Below, one piece after another: positions 12,101 through 22,402 of a DNA stretch of 64,000 nt (its first letter is position 1; each line of letters starts with the position of its first letter). The notes under the pieces were generated by a model. That model saw only the letters and a program-made list of their open reading frames with translations. It made no database searches and was not told where the DNA came from. Made by a program: the position numbers and the translations under genes. This stretch comes from Scleromitrula shiraiana (taxonomy: Eukaryota; Ascomycota; Leotiomycetes; Helotiales; Sclerotiniaceae): assembly GCA_028455995.1 (NCBI GenBank), contig JABELC010000002.1, positions 2,542,001-2,606,000 on the forward strand. Reading direction: 5' to 3'.

Positions 12101-12880
12101 CGTCTTATCTAATCTCATTATCTGTTAAAATTTCCATTTCCCCCTCGCTTTCCTTCCTTTCCTCCCTTCCTTCCTCTTCCCATCCCATCCTATCCCATCC
12201 TACCCTTGCTTTCAAAGCAAAGAAACTCCTCTCCTCAAACTCTATTCCTTCATTTCTCTTCGTCCCACCTCGATTACATGAAAAGGGGGGGAGCCGGGGA
12301 AGCCACCAGTCGCTCTGTTCTGTACCATGAAGAACCAACCCATCTGATATGGTGGGGAAAAAAAGACGCCACCTCGGAAAAATAAGTAAAGAAATATGAA
12401 GACGAACAAAATGCGTAGTCGAAGATATTGAAGAAAGGTAATGCAAAACCGTATCTTAAATATTGATTGGTATGTCTTTTTAGTATACAAACCGGGTAAT
12501 TTGCTCAAAAAAAATAACTAAATGCTCTGCTCCTTAAAAACTCAAACTTGCGAAAAAAAAAAAAGTGGTGGGGTATTTGGTTGAAGAATGATTGTCCGTA
12601 AATGCTTTCTAAATAGATTTATTGGACGTTGTCGTGATTTTGTATGTAGTAGACCGATCATCTGTTATGCGATCCTATCTGAATGGCAGATATGTGCACA
12701 TAGTGAACGGTTATATTCTAACGGGGGTTCTGTCGTGCTCGGAAGAGGAGGATCGCGCTTGTACTAGGAAGAGATCTCGATGGGTATGGAGTGAACTTGG
12801 ACTAACTTAGACTCGAATGGCATTGCACTTGGAGAGTAAGAGATCTCGATGCTTGGCTCCGAACGGACAGAGGCTAATTA
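9131..12880. other. Gene-free 3.7-kb intergenic region rich in simple repeats
   Basis: This lies between the 3' ends of dsn1 and the G-alpha gene, which are convergent. It holds low-complexity DNA: T/C-rich and G/A-rich tracts, runs of Asn/Thr-like CCCAAC repeats near 10.55-10.75 kb, and the large heptamer array listed separately. Frames up to 210 codons exist only inside the array and are products of its periodicity. No gene was recognised. Confidence 0.6.
10981..11502. repeat. Heptanucleotide tandem array (TTCCATA)n, about 74 units
   Basis: About 520 bp of almost uninterrupted TATTCCA units. Variant units TTCCATT and TTCCAAA cluster in the middle (about 11205-11270) and in the last 150 bp, and a few TTCTATA units mark the left edge. 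One unit is shortened near 11175-11190, which shifts the register. Because 7 x 3 = 21, the array stays open in several frames on both strands and yields false IFHIPYS-type peptides. The distribution of variants suggests growth by slippage or unequal exchange from both a pure and a degenerate core. Confidence 0.97.
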
Positions 12881-14352
12881 TCAAAGGATCAACTTTTGCA
12901 AATTTCTCTGAATGATCATGTCCTGGATAGACGCCATGGTGACCTTCAAAAGATCTGTATCTGTTGCGTTTGTGAAGTGACCATAGACCTCTCTGCCAGG
13001 ACTGCGGTTCAAAGCCACAAACTTGTCCATAAAGTACTTTGATGTCTGTTGCCAGCTAGTCGTGTCGCCTTGAAAGTCTGAGAAGCCAAACTTGGTGATT
13101 GGACTATGAGCAATCTTTACTTTGAACAAATCAATTTTATTCAGAAAGAGAATAAGTGCCGAACGCTTGAACCAATGAGAGTTGGCAATTGATTCCCATA
13201 ACATAAGTGCTTCTTGCATTTGATTCTGTGATAATGTCAATTCATATTCGTAAATGCGATTTGCAAAACATGAAGCTTACTCCGTCCTTGTCTTCGGCAA
13301 GACATTGATCATAACCACTAATGGCTACTAAGAAGAGCAGTGCATTCACATTTTCGAAGCAGTGAATCCATTTCTTTCTTTCTGATCTTTGTCCTCCAAC
13401 ATCAAACATCCTGTATTGAAGGCAACCGAGATCGAAATGGGTTTCGGTAATACCGGTGGTGCGTAGTCTGGCACGTAAAACATCTTGATCCGTTGGAACA
13501 AACTCCTTGTTAAACAACCGATCTAAATCTCCAAAAAAGCTGCGAATAAAATCAGAATCTATAGCCTTTGCACAGGTCGAGGAATGCTTACTATGCTAGA
13601 TTGTCGTGTAAAGCATACTCATTTCCTCTTTCAATTGCTTTTTGAATTCCTGGGTCTGCCCACATGTCTTTAAATGCGCGAAGATATTCGAGAGGAATTG
13701 GTTCACAAGGTCGTAGGTCTTTTTCTTGGGTGATGGTAGAAATGTATTGCTACGAGAACAACAAAATGTTAGCCATTGTCTTTAATTGATTGTCCATTCT
13801 AGCCATTGATATTTCGCGATTCGTCCTTTCTTCTATCATTCGATCGTCTTTCTCTTTCCACGTCTTGTAGTCCTTGATCATCCATTTGTACCTAATGCGA
13901 ATGCAACTGCGAATGTATCAATTGCAAGAATCGCAAACAAACTTACACTAGTATTTTCGTATTCGAAAGGAATATTAAAATCGGTCATAGCCTCTACGGT
14001 CATTCTCAATCCATCCAAAATATTGTGGAATATAATGATTCGCCATTCTTCCTTCTCATTTTTCGAAAATCCGTCTTTGGTATAAATCAATCTCATCTGC
14101 TTTAAAATTGTCGATTTCCCACTCTCTCCGGCCCCTATCGCAGATCGTCATTAGTGATTGATCTTCATAGATCGGGTTATGTTTTAATGTTTGGGTGATT
14201 ATGCCGAATTGTGGAGGACGTGAAAAGGACGACTTACCCAATAACAACAACTTGACTTGTCGTTGCATACTCTTTTCATCCCTGTGGATCATAGCATCTA
14301 TTTCTTTCGACTTTTTAGTCTCGACATCCTCCCTACTGCCGAAACACATCAT
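12881..14352 (-). CDS. bcg2: G-protein alpha subunit, fungal group II (GNA-2/BCG2-like)
   Basis: Five exons on the minus strand: 14352-14238, 14134-13947, 13749-13592, 13539-13281 and 13225-12881, giving 354 aa. Residues fall exactly on mammalian Gi numbering: P-loop GAGESGKST from 39, switch-I Arg178, switch-II DVGGQ with Gln204, and NKID at 269-272. This validates the model, including the removal of a 197-nt second intron. The protein starts MMCFGSRED: position 2 is Met rather than Gly, so N-myristoylation is not expected, while Cys3 could be palmitoylated. The usual TCAT guanine-contact loop reads TNAT. These traits fit the fungal class II G-alpha (Neurospora GNA-2, Botrytis BCG2), a membrane-attached GTPase coupled to GPCRs with a partly redundant role. 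If translation starts at the second Met, the product is 353 aa. The symbol rests on class similarity. Confidence 0.92.
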
Positions 14353-17300
14353 GAGTGGCCAAATTTTGAGTTGTGATTGTTCAAAATTTCCAAAAAAGGG
14401 GAATTTTTTGTAAGTATTTTAAGATCAAAAATACTGAACTTTGTAAATTAGATTGGAAGGCCGAAAGCGAGGTTGAAGAAGTTTTAGAAGTTTGGACGAG
14501 AGTTTTTGGCGAAAGGTGCGCAATCTGAAGGACTGACGAAATCCAAACCAGCTAGTAGTATGATATGGTAGTTGAAATGGTAGTTGAAATGGCGGATGGC
14601 GGAATGGTGGATTTACCGGTTATTAGTTATTATTATTGGCAGCTTGCTGCCTTTTAAATTCTTGTAGTGCGGATGTAATGACTTTTTAGAGGACCTGTCG
14701 AATTTTCGTTCAATTGACATACTACTTACTTACTAGTAGTAGAGAAACCCGATTTAGATATTTTGATTGGTATAAAATATGTCTTAATATTATCTATATT
14801 TTTTGAAGCTAGTTTGAATTTTGAGTTTAGACTCGCTTTAAGCTTGAATATTCAAGGTATTGAATTTTGAAATCAAATTTAAAATAATAAAAATAATAAA
14901 AATAAAATTATTAATTATAATAATTATATTTATTTATCAATATTATTCAAAGAATGAATAATTATTAATATAAATTATAATAATATAAAACAATTAAAAT
15001 AACTTGAAATTGAAGTTTAATAGAAAATTTTTATTTATATTCATTTTTATTTATATTAATTTATATTGAAAAAAATTCTCAACTTGAAGATTTTAATTAA
15101 ATAAATTTATTCATAATATTAAAATAATTAAAAAAAATAATTACTAAAATAAATCAACTTGAAAAGCTTTTTATGTAATTCATTATATAATTTTTTATAA
15201 TTATTAATTATTAATTATTTTAAAATCGTTTTATTTATATTTTCAAATTATTTCAAAAGTTTCAAGTTTCAAGTTATTTATTTATTAATTGAAAAAACAT
15301 AAAATATAAAATTATATAAATTTGAAGTTTAAAATTTATAACTTATATATATCGATATATACTAAAGCGACTCGAAGAAAAATATAAAGATAGAATATTT
15401 AATAATTTCAAGTTTCAATTTATTATACTAGTAAAAATCATTAAAAATTAATATTCTTAAATATTTATATTTTATTAATAAATAATATTTTAATAAAAAA
15501 TAATTAATAAATTTTATAATACTAATATTAATTTCTATAGAATTAAAATTTATATTATATATATATATATATAATATTAAAATTATACTAAAATTATCAC
15601 TAAAATTGTTTCTTTTAATATTCTTGTCCTGTCCTCATATTTTTCCCGCTTGAGTACTAGTAGAACATAATCAAAATTACGTAATTCCCCAACCCTACTA
15701 GTAGTTCCAGGTTGACGAGCTTCGGCTTTCAAGGTTTGATGTTCTTGATAGCCTGAGGGATCTAAATGGACCTAAATGGACCTAAATGGACCCAAAAATT
15801 ACACTTCGGATGGTGAACTTTGACCCGATAGTACAATAATTTTTTCAATCCTCAAGGACTATTAGTTACTAGTACCATTTATATATCATTTATATATCAT
15901 TTATATACCATTTACTCGTATATACCATTTATATGGAGCAAATGAAAGGAAAAAAAAATTAAAATTGAATGGTGCACTAAAAGTAAGTGAATATTTTTTA
16001 AGAAGATAAGAGAGGACGAAAAGAAGTTTCTCTTTTATCTCTTAGATCTTCTTTTCTTTTTTCTATAGGAAAACCTCAAAATCTCCAATTAGCCCTGGAG
16101 GTAGTTCTAGTTTGAGGGACAAGATTTGTTATTTTGGCGTGCACTGACGCTGACGCAGTCGTACCACCAAATTAAAAGGTTTACAGCTCCGTGCGATTTC
16201 TAATCGAGAAAGAAGAAAGCATGGAAAAAGATGGGCGAAGTGCAGAGGCGTTGTTTTGGATGCTTATGCGTTCTTGTTTCGAATGTTTCCGACTATATCT
16301 TCTTTCTATTATGCAAGTGGTTCAAGCATCTGAGCAACGTTTTCTCGTTTGCGCGTATGTGTGTGGTATGGTATGCGTGTGTATATATGTATGTGTATAT
16401 ATGCCCGAGTGAGAGTTGAAATGAGAGAGGCAGTGGGTGTGGTTGATGAGCGACTTATGGTTGCAACCTCAATTGGCCGAGTATGTACGAGCGAGTGATT
16501 CGTTTTTTCTTCTGTACAAGGATCTCAAGGCTCAAAATATGACCACATGGAAAATTGATAGAATGTATAGAAATTACAGGGGGAAAAACGTGGAAAATGT
16601 AAGATACTTCCCAGGTCCTAAAAAGTTTGGTTCAGGTGAAGTATGGGAGCGGTTCGACGCCGAGCACAAGAGTGGATTATGCATAATAGAATTGAGCCAG
16701 TTGGAAAAAAGAGATGGAAAAGAGGGTGGTGATACCAGAACATTTTCAAGGGATTATTTCTTAGACTGGCACATAACTGGTAGGGGAAAATCTTGACCAC
16801 TCATTATTATCTTTTTTGATCTGCAGTGTAACAGTCGTAAAGACATCTACATATATACCTAGGTACCTAGCTATCTACCTGATGTACCGGTAGTACTTAA
16901 GGAAGGCGATATCATTTACGCCTTTTTCATACATACGGAGATATGGATGGGGTGCTAGATATCTATAGAAGTTAGGTGACATACCTATTACTGTATCTAG
17001 GTATATCGTATATGGTTATGTTATTTATGGTGGTGAGTGTGCTCGGTGAAATCAGGAGTGGTAGGGGTAGGTGCCCAATTCATGCTGTCGCATTGCAATG
17101 ATTACACCTCAAGGATGTCTCCCATGAGTCTAAGGTCAACGGATGACATACATATATCTACACGAGCATGCAGTGTAGAGAGAGTACGGTTCATTGATTA
17201 CCTAGGTGAGTTGAATAGGCATGGTCATTGGCATAGCAGACATGGTAGTAAGGGCTTGAAATTCTTGGATATCTATCACAATTCAGATTTATAAATAAGC

Positions 17301-18762
17301 ATAAAGAGGTTGCACGGCAGGAGTATTCTGTATACTGAGGTTAGACTGGCCGGCGGGTACAAACTTGAAGATACAAAGGTACAAAGTGAAACGTCTCAGA
17401 TTATCCAACCTTTTAAATATCTAGGTTAATGTTTATACTCCGATACTCGCCTCCGCAAGGTAAATAGTAGGTAGATATGGTTTGATATATCTATAAATGA
17501 AAACATCTGCAGATTCTGCATAATTCATCACCTCACAGGCTCACATACCATCGGTCGAGTGTTGTTAACCTAGAAAATCTCTTACTGCCATCGATCCTGC
17601 CAGAGTACCTATGATCCTATTTTAGATGTAGGGTAGGATAGCACGGATAGGTACCGGATATATTGACCCATTTTTACCAACACAACTTGAAACGGGTTAT
17701 TCATCTCAAATTAATTCGATTATCAAATAACAAGGGACACGAACGAGGGAGGAGGATCGTTCCTACAACCAATCGTTTCAATTTTCATTCATCACCTTTT
17801 TGAACCTCTTGTCTTAAAATTTTTTGCAAGGTTTCCATTGCGAGAGGTTACTTTAAACAGCCTTCAGAGTAGATCAAAAGTTGTTATCCTAATCTATTGT
17901 ACTACTTACTGTACTACTGTATTACTGTATTTATTACTATAAGTATGGAAGGGTAGAAGGTACATAATCGTAATATAGTAGTTCACACAATCCGCCCCAT
18001 CAGCTTAAGATTCTCAGGGGTTTCTCAATGCTTCTTACTACTTCTCCAGGGCTCCAGGGCTGTCTTTGAAGAAGGAGATTCCTGAAGTGGCATGTGATCT
18101 AGCGAGTAGTGAGTCGAGATGATTTTTGTATTAGTCCAAAGAAGGTTAATCTTCCAAAAGGCTAATCTAACTCTAGTAAGTTAGTGAGCTTTGATATCAT
18201 TCGCTCTGATTTATCATGGCGGGGTAGAAGCGGGCTTGGTGGGATGGATGCTTGACATCTGAATGTTATCGAAAGTTTGTATTAGGAGGGGAGAAAAAAA
18301 AAACTTCATTTTTTTTTTCCATCAAGGCTCTTTTTTTTTGCCCACACAATCGACCCAACCCGGCCTCCTTAGGTATTCACTGTTGGTAAAGAATCTTTCT
18401 AACTTCTCTTCTCAAGTCCACTCCCAGTTCTTTTTTCAAATATTAAAGATCGACGTATCCCTTGTTCCACCCCTTCTCCTTTTTAAGATTTCATCATATC
18501 AACAGATACGATATCTTCTTCTCTTACCTAAGTTATTTTTCATCTACAAGGCTATACCAACTAGGTAGTAGTACATACATAGTAGAGAAGAGTTCTTTTC
18601 TTATCTTTAGGTTTTAATTTTCAAGGTTAAATCGTCACAATTCTTCGTCTTCGATCTTTAAAACCTTTCATCTCGTTGTTTCAATACCGACATCAAACCT
18701 CTTTTCAACTTTCACTAACTCGTTACTCATCTAAGTTGTCCAACATATCAAACATATCAAAA
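14353..18762. other. 4.4-kb intergenic region including an AT island
   Basis: This is the divergent upstream region of the G-alpha gene (left) and the spermidine synthase gene (right). From left to right it contains the G-alpha promoter flank, the AT-only island described separately, and short direct repeats at 15762-15794 (11-mer CTAAATGGACC x3) and 15880-15930 (TATATACCATTT-like). An unconvincing 119-codon frame lies at 16437-16796. Palindromic TACCTAGGTA motifs occur at 16856, and a long C/T-rich leader runs from about 18300 to 18760 immediately before the spermidine synthase start. No further gene was recognised. Confidence 0.5.
14750..15640. other. AT-only island, probably a mutated repeat remnant
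   Basis: Roughly 0.9 kb with almost no G or C, in sharp contrast to the flanks. It is composed of ATTAATAAT/AAAATAAT-type strings without any open frame. The few G/C bases that survive are mostly in TTCAAG/CTTGAA words. In ascomycetes such patches usually derive from repeat-induced point mutation of a transposon or from mitochondrial-like insertions. No terminal repeats or coding remnants can be seen, so the source is not identified. Confidence 0.6.
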
Positions 18763-20135
18763 ATGTCTGAAATCACTCACCCCACTATCAAGGGTAAGTT
18801 GCAATTTATTTCATATGGTTTTTATATACTGTTTTCCTATCCCTTCACATTCTGCATCTAATCATGTTCAATGAAATATAATCACAACCTTTCGAGGTAG
18901 TATCAAGTGAGAAAATAACTCTTTGGGGGCTATATTGGTTCTTGGTTTTACCATGGTTTGGATGGCGTTAGCTGCTACGCCTCTTACAATGCATTTCCGG
19001 CTTATTCCAATTGGAATGCAATATCCGCTACTCCGTACTACACCACAAGAGAAGATCTCAGAAGCTGATATGTTATTCTAGATGGTTGGTTCCGCGAGAT
19101 TTCCGATATGTGGCCTGGTCAGGCAATGACCCTCAAGGTTAAGAATGTTCTTCACCACGAGAAGAGTCAATACCAAGATGTTCTTATCTTCGAATCTACC
19201 GATTATGGCACCGTCTTGGTCCTCGACAATGTCATTCAATGCACCGAGCGTGATGAATTCTCCTACCAGGAAATGATTACCCACTTGGCTATGAACTCAC
19301 ACCCAAACCCAAAGAAGGTCTTGGTTATTGGAGGAGGTGATGGAGGTGTCTTGCGCGAGGTCATTAAGCATGACTGTGTCGAGGAGGCTACTCTCTGCGA
19401 CATTGATGAGGTGGGTTGCACAAGGTTGGAACATTCATAATGGTTTTTGTGCTAACTGCATTGCAGGCTGTTATCCGCCTTTCTAAGAAGTACCTTCCTG
19501 GTATGGCCATTAGCTACCAACATCCAAAGGTTAAGGTTCACGTTGGTGATGGATTCAAGTTCTTGGATGATTACAAGAACGAGTTCGATGTTATTATTAC
19601 CGACTCTTCTGACCCAGAGGGACCCGCCGAAAGCTTGTTCCAAAAGCCATACTTCGAGTTGTTATTCGGTGCCCTTAAAGAGGGCGGTGTCATTACCACA
19701 CAAGGTTGTATGTTTCTTTACTATGTGCTTACACTCCCAGTGCTGTGTATAGTAGCGGTGGCCATATTGTATCCGCTTTTTCTTTCCTTTGTTCTATATA
19801 TATAATTATCTATTCGTTATACATTCTGGAATATAAAGCTAACCTCCTCTATTATAGCCGAGAACCAATGGCTCCACCTTCCATTGATCACCAAGCTCAA
19901 GAAGGATTGCAAGGAGGTTTTCCCAACTGTTGAGTATGGATACACCACCATTCCTACCTATCCATCCGGCCAAATTGGTTTCATGGTCTGCTGCAAGGAT
20001 GCCGAGCGCGATGTTACCAAACCACTCCGCAAGTGGAGCCCAGAGGAAGAAGAGAAATTGTGCCGTTACTACAACGCTGCAGTTCACGAGGCAAGCTTCG
20101 TCCTTCCAACTTTTGCTCGTGCTGCTTTGAAGTAG
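18763..20135 (+). CDS. SPE3: Spermidine synthase
   Basis: Four exons: 18763-18793, 19082-19410, 19467-19704 and 19858-20135, giving 291 aa, the usual size. It catalyses transfer of the aminopropyl group of decarboxylated S-adenosylmethionine to putrescine, forming spermidine, in the cytosol. Visible signatures are DGWFREISDMWPGQAM at the N-terminus, QYQDVLIFES, the CTERDEFSYQEMI substrate-binding strand, the dcSAM-binding glycine loop GGGDGGVLREV (residues 94-104) and DVIITDSSDPEGPAESLF with the catalytic-site Asp residues. The C-terminus has YTTIPTYPSGQIGF and ends ARAALK. The first exon carries only ten codons and is followed by a long 288-nt intron. The leader upstream is strongly pyrimidine-rich, typical of highly expressed fungal genes. 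The gene is intact. Confidence 0.97.
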
Positions 20136-20513
20136 GTTAGAAATCTGAGGATTTGATTTTGTATGGCGTTTGCTGGGAGGAAACTTAGGAATAAAAAAAT
20201 AGACATGCGGTGATGGTTCATGGCTAATGAGATACACGATACCTGGCATTTACAATCAAATTAAATGCACAAAATCAAATTATATGTTTCTCTTTCACTC
20301 CAATATCTGAATTGTAAAGCCCCTTTAAATGCAAGCATCTAAAAGTTTTTGTCCCCACTGTCGCATAACCGACTGCACATATTCTCCACCCATCCGCCCA
20401 CCAACACACCACAACCCATTCATAATTTCCTTTCTCCATATCCATATTGCTATAGCTTTAGATTTCTAAATAACGATGCATCCTCCATCAAACAGGACAA
20501 ACATGATCAACAA
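20136..20513. other. 3' flank of spermidine synthase
   Basis: AT-rich 3' untranslated and spacer DNA between the spermidine synthase stop codon and the tRNA gene. Nothing else was recognised. Confidence 0.5.
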
Positions 20514-20600
20514 CCCCCGGTCGTCTAGTTGGTTTATGACGTCAGACTGTAATGGAAACTTGTAATCTGGATGTCGCGCGTTCAACTCGCGCCTGGGGGA
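20514..20600 (+). tRNA. tRNA-Tyr (GTA) with a 12-nt intron
   Basis: The cloverleaf can be folded by eye. The 7-bp acceptor stem is CCCCCGG with CTGGGGG and discriminator A. The D arm is 20523-20540. The anticodon stem TCAGA/TCTGG encloses the loop CTGTAA..A with anticodon GTA at 20549-20551. The T arm is GCGCG-TTCAACT-CGCGC. The intron occupies 20553-20564, directly after position 37, the canonical place. A C1:G72 pair with A73 is the eukaryotic tyrosine identity set, supporting the assignment. Without the intron the tRNA is 75 nt. A T7 run at 20616-20622 would end RNA polymerase III transcription. Confidence 0.93.
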
Positions 20601-20615
20601 ATCAGACAATTGTTC

Positions 20616-20622
20616 TTTTTTT
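20616..20622 (+). terminator. Pol III oligo-T terminator of tRNA-Tyr
   Basis: A run of seven T begins 16 bases after the tRNA 3' end, the usual RNA polymerase III termination signal. Confidence 0.7.
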
Positions 20623-20820
20623 ATGAATTCTTTTGTGGTTATTTTTTGAGAAGTTTTTGAAGTTTTTGAAGTTTTGATGGTTTTGGCCGGGCAGGTAGAT
20701 AGATATCTTAAGAGTTTTTTTGCTATGACTAATATGTGGAGCTGCCGGAATCAGTGCACGTCCCTTTACTCAACCCCTCAATTAAGTAATAAACATCATT
20801 GTTTTGTCAATACTTGTATA

Positions 20821-21862
20821 ATGATCAGATCAGCTATTAGAATACCTCGAAATATTACATTTAAACCTTCAACTTTGTTGGCCAGACAATTTAATCGCAA
20901 TATGCTTCAAATACTCAAAAAACCAGTGAAGCTTGCTCTGATACAATTAGCTAGTGGTTCGTAGCATTTCAGTTACCACCTTGGAAGTCAAAAGAAAGCT
21001 AACCACACAGCTCCCAACAGGTGCAGATAAATTTCAGAATCTTGCTCACGCCCGCGACAAAGTTCTCGAAGCTGCATCGGCTGGTGCAAATATAATCGTG
21101 TTACCTGAATGCTTCAACAGTCCTTATGGCACTCAATACTTTGCCAAATATGCCGATACTCTCCTTCCTTCCCCTCCTACGCCTGAGCAATCCCCCTCAT
21201 TTCATGCCTTGAGCGCAATGGCCGCAGAGACCAAAACTTATCTTATAGGTGGTAGCATTCCCGAATTCTCTCCTGCCAACAAGAATCTCTACAATACCTC
21301 GTTGACTTTCTCTCCCTCCGGCGAGTTATTAGCCACCCATCGAAAAGTGCACCTATTTGATATCGATATCCCTGGCAAGATCACATTTAAGGAATCCGAG
21401 GTCCTGACTGCGGGCAATCAAGTTACTATTATTGATCTACCCGAGTATGGTAAGATAGCCGTTGCGATTTGTTATGATGTGCGATTTCCAGAGCTGGCTA
21501 TGATAGCTGCAAGAAAGGGATGTTTTGCTCTGATATATCCTGGGGCATTCAACACTACGACGGGACCTTTGCATTGGAGATTACAAGGACAAGCAAGAGC
21601 AATGGATAACCAAGTTTATGTGGCATTGTGCAGTCCGGCGAGAGACGAGAATGCAAGTTATCATGCCTGGGGTCATAGTTTGATTGTAGATCCGAATGCA
21701 GAAGTTCTTGTTGAGGCGAGCGAGAAGGAAGATATTGTTTATGCTGAGTTGAGGGGTGAGAAGATTGAAGAGACGAGGAAAGGAATTCCCATCCAGACAC
21801 AGAGAAGGTTCGATATATATAAGGATGTCAGTGAAGGCTTTAAGAATGGAGTGGATGAGTAG
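20821..21862 (+). CDS. NIT3: Nitrilase-family omega-amidase (NIT2/NIT3-like)
   Basis: Two exons, 20821-20956 and 21021-21862 (64-nt intron), give 325 aa. The catalytic triad of the C-N hydrolase family is intact: Glu75 in NIIVLPECF, Lys154 in THRKVHLFD and Cys196 in AICYDVRFPE. Sequence blocks such as ECFNSPYGTQYF, LIGGSIPE, TGPLHWRLQGQARAMDNQVY and SYHAWGHSLIVDP match yeast Nit3 and mammalian NIT2. These hydrolyse alpha-ketoglutaramate and alpha-ketosuccinamate to the 2-oxo acids and ammonia, repairing side products of glutamine and asparagine transaminases. The first 28 residues (MIRSAIRIPRN.., no acidic residue, several Arg) look like a mitochondrial presequence. A second in-frame ATG before LQILKKPVKLALIQLA would give a cytosolic form. 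Which paralogue it is (Nit2-type deaminated-glutathione amidase or omega-amidase) is judged by similarity only. Confidence 0.92.
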
Positions 21863-22402
21863 GCATCAATTTATAAATGATGTATTCTGGCAAAATTAAA
21901 GTTACTCTATGCTACCCCTGCTGTAGCTAACTTCTCTTTCATCGAGTACAAATACTCAATTCTCTCAATAAATCACTGCAGTCCTAGTTGCAAGTTGGTT
22001 AAATATACCATCTCATACCTGGAGGTCAAAGAGAGTATACGAGATTTTGCTAACATCTGCTTCATTCCATTCTCATTACTTCATGGTAATAAAAACTCGA
22101 AAAGAACCCAGCATCTACATTGAAAAGTGGAAAGTGCCACCTCAAATGTTAACATGCCCTTTGAGCCTTCCAAATCTGCAAATTGCCATCCTCCCCTCTT
22201 CCTTCCTTTTAGTTCTTCTCTTTCCATCAATAAACTTATCCTTGATCAACATTTTCATATTTCATTCACTTTGGCATTCATTTCTTCAAAAACACAATTA
22301 TAGAATTACATTCTTTTACTTACACTCTTTTATCATAACTACCCTAACATATTTATTACCTGATGATCTTTTAAATTATCGATTCACAAACTTCATTGAC
22401 CC
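21863..22402. other. Promoter/leader of the large MFS gene
   Basis: This intergenic stretch becomes strongly C/T-rich from about 22180 to 22400 (CTTTTAGTTCTTCTCTTTCC and similar), as is usual just upstream of fungal start codons. No gene was recognised. Confidence 0.5.

Noticed and set aside
16437..16796. A 119-codon rightward frame
   Set aside because: No family resemblance, an isolated position in repeat-rich DNA and no supporting exon structure; kept only as a weak possibility in the intergenic entry.
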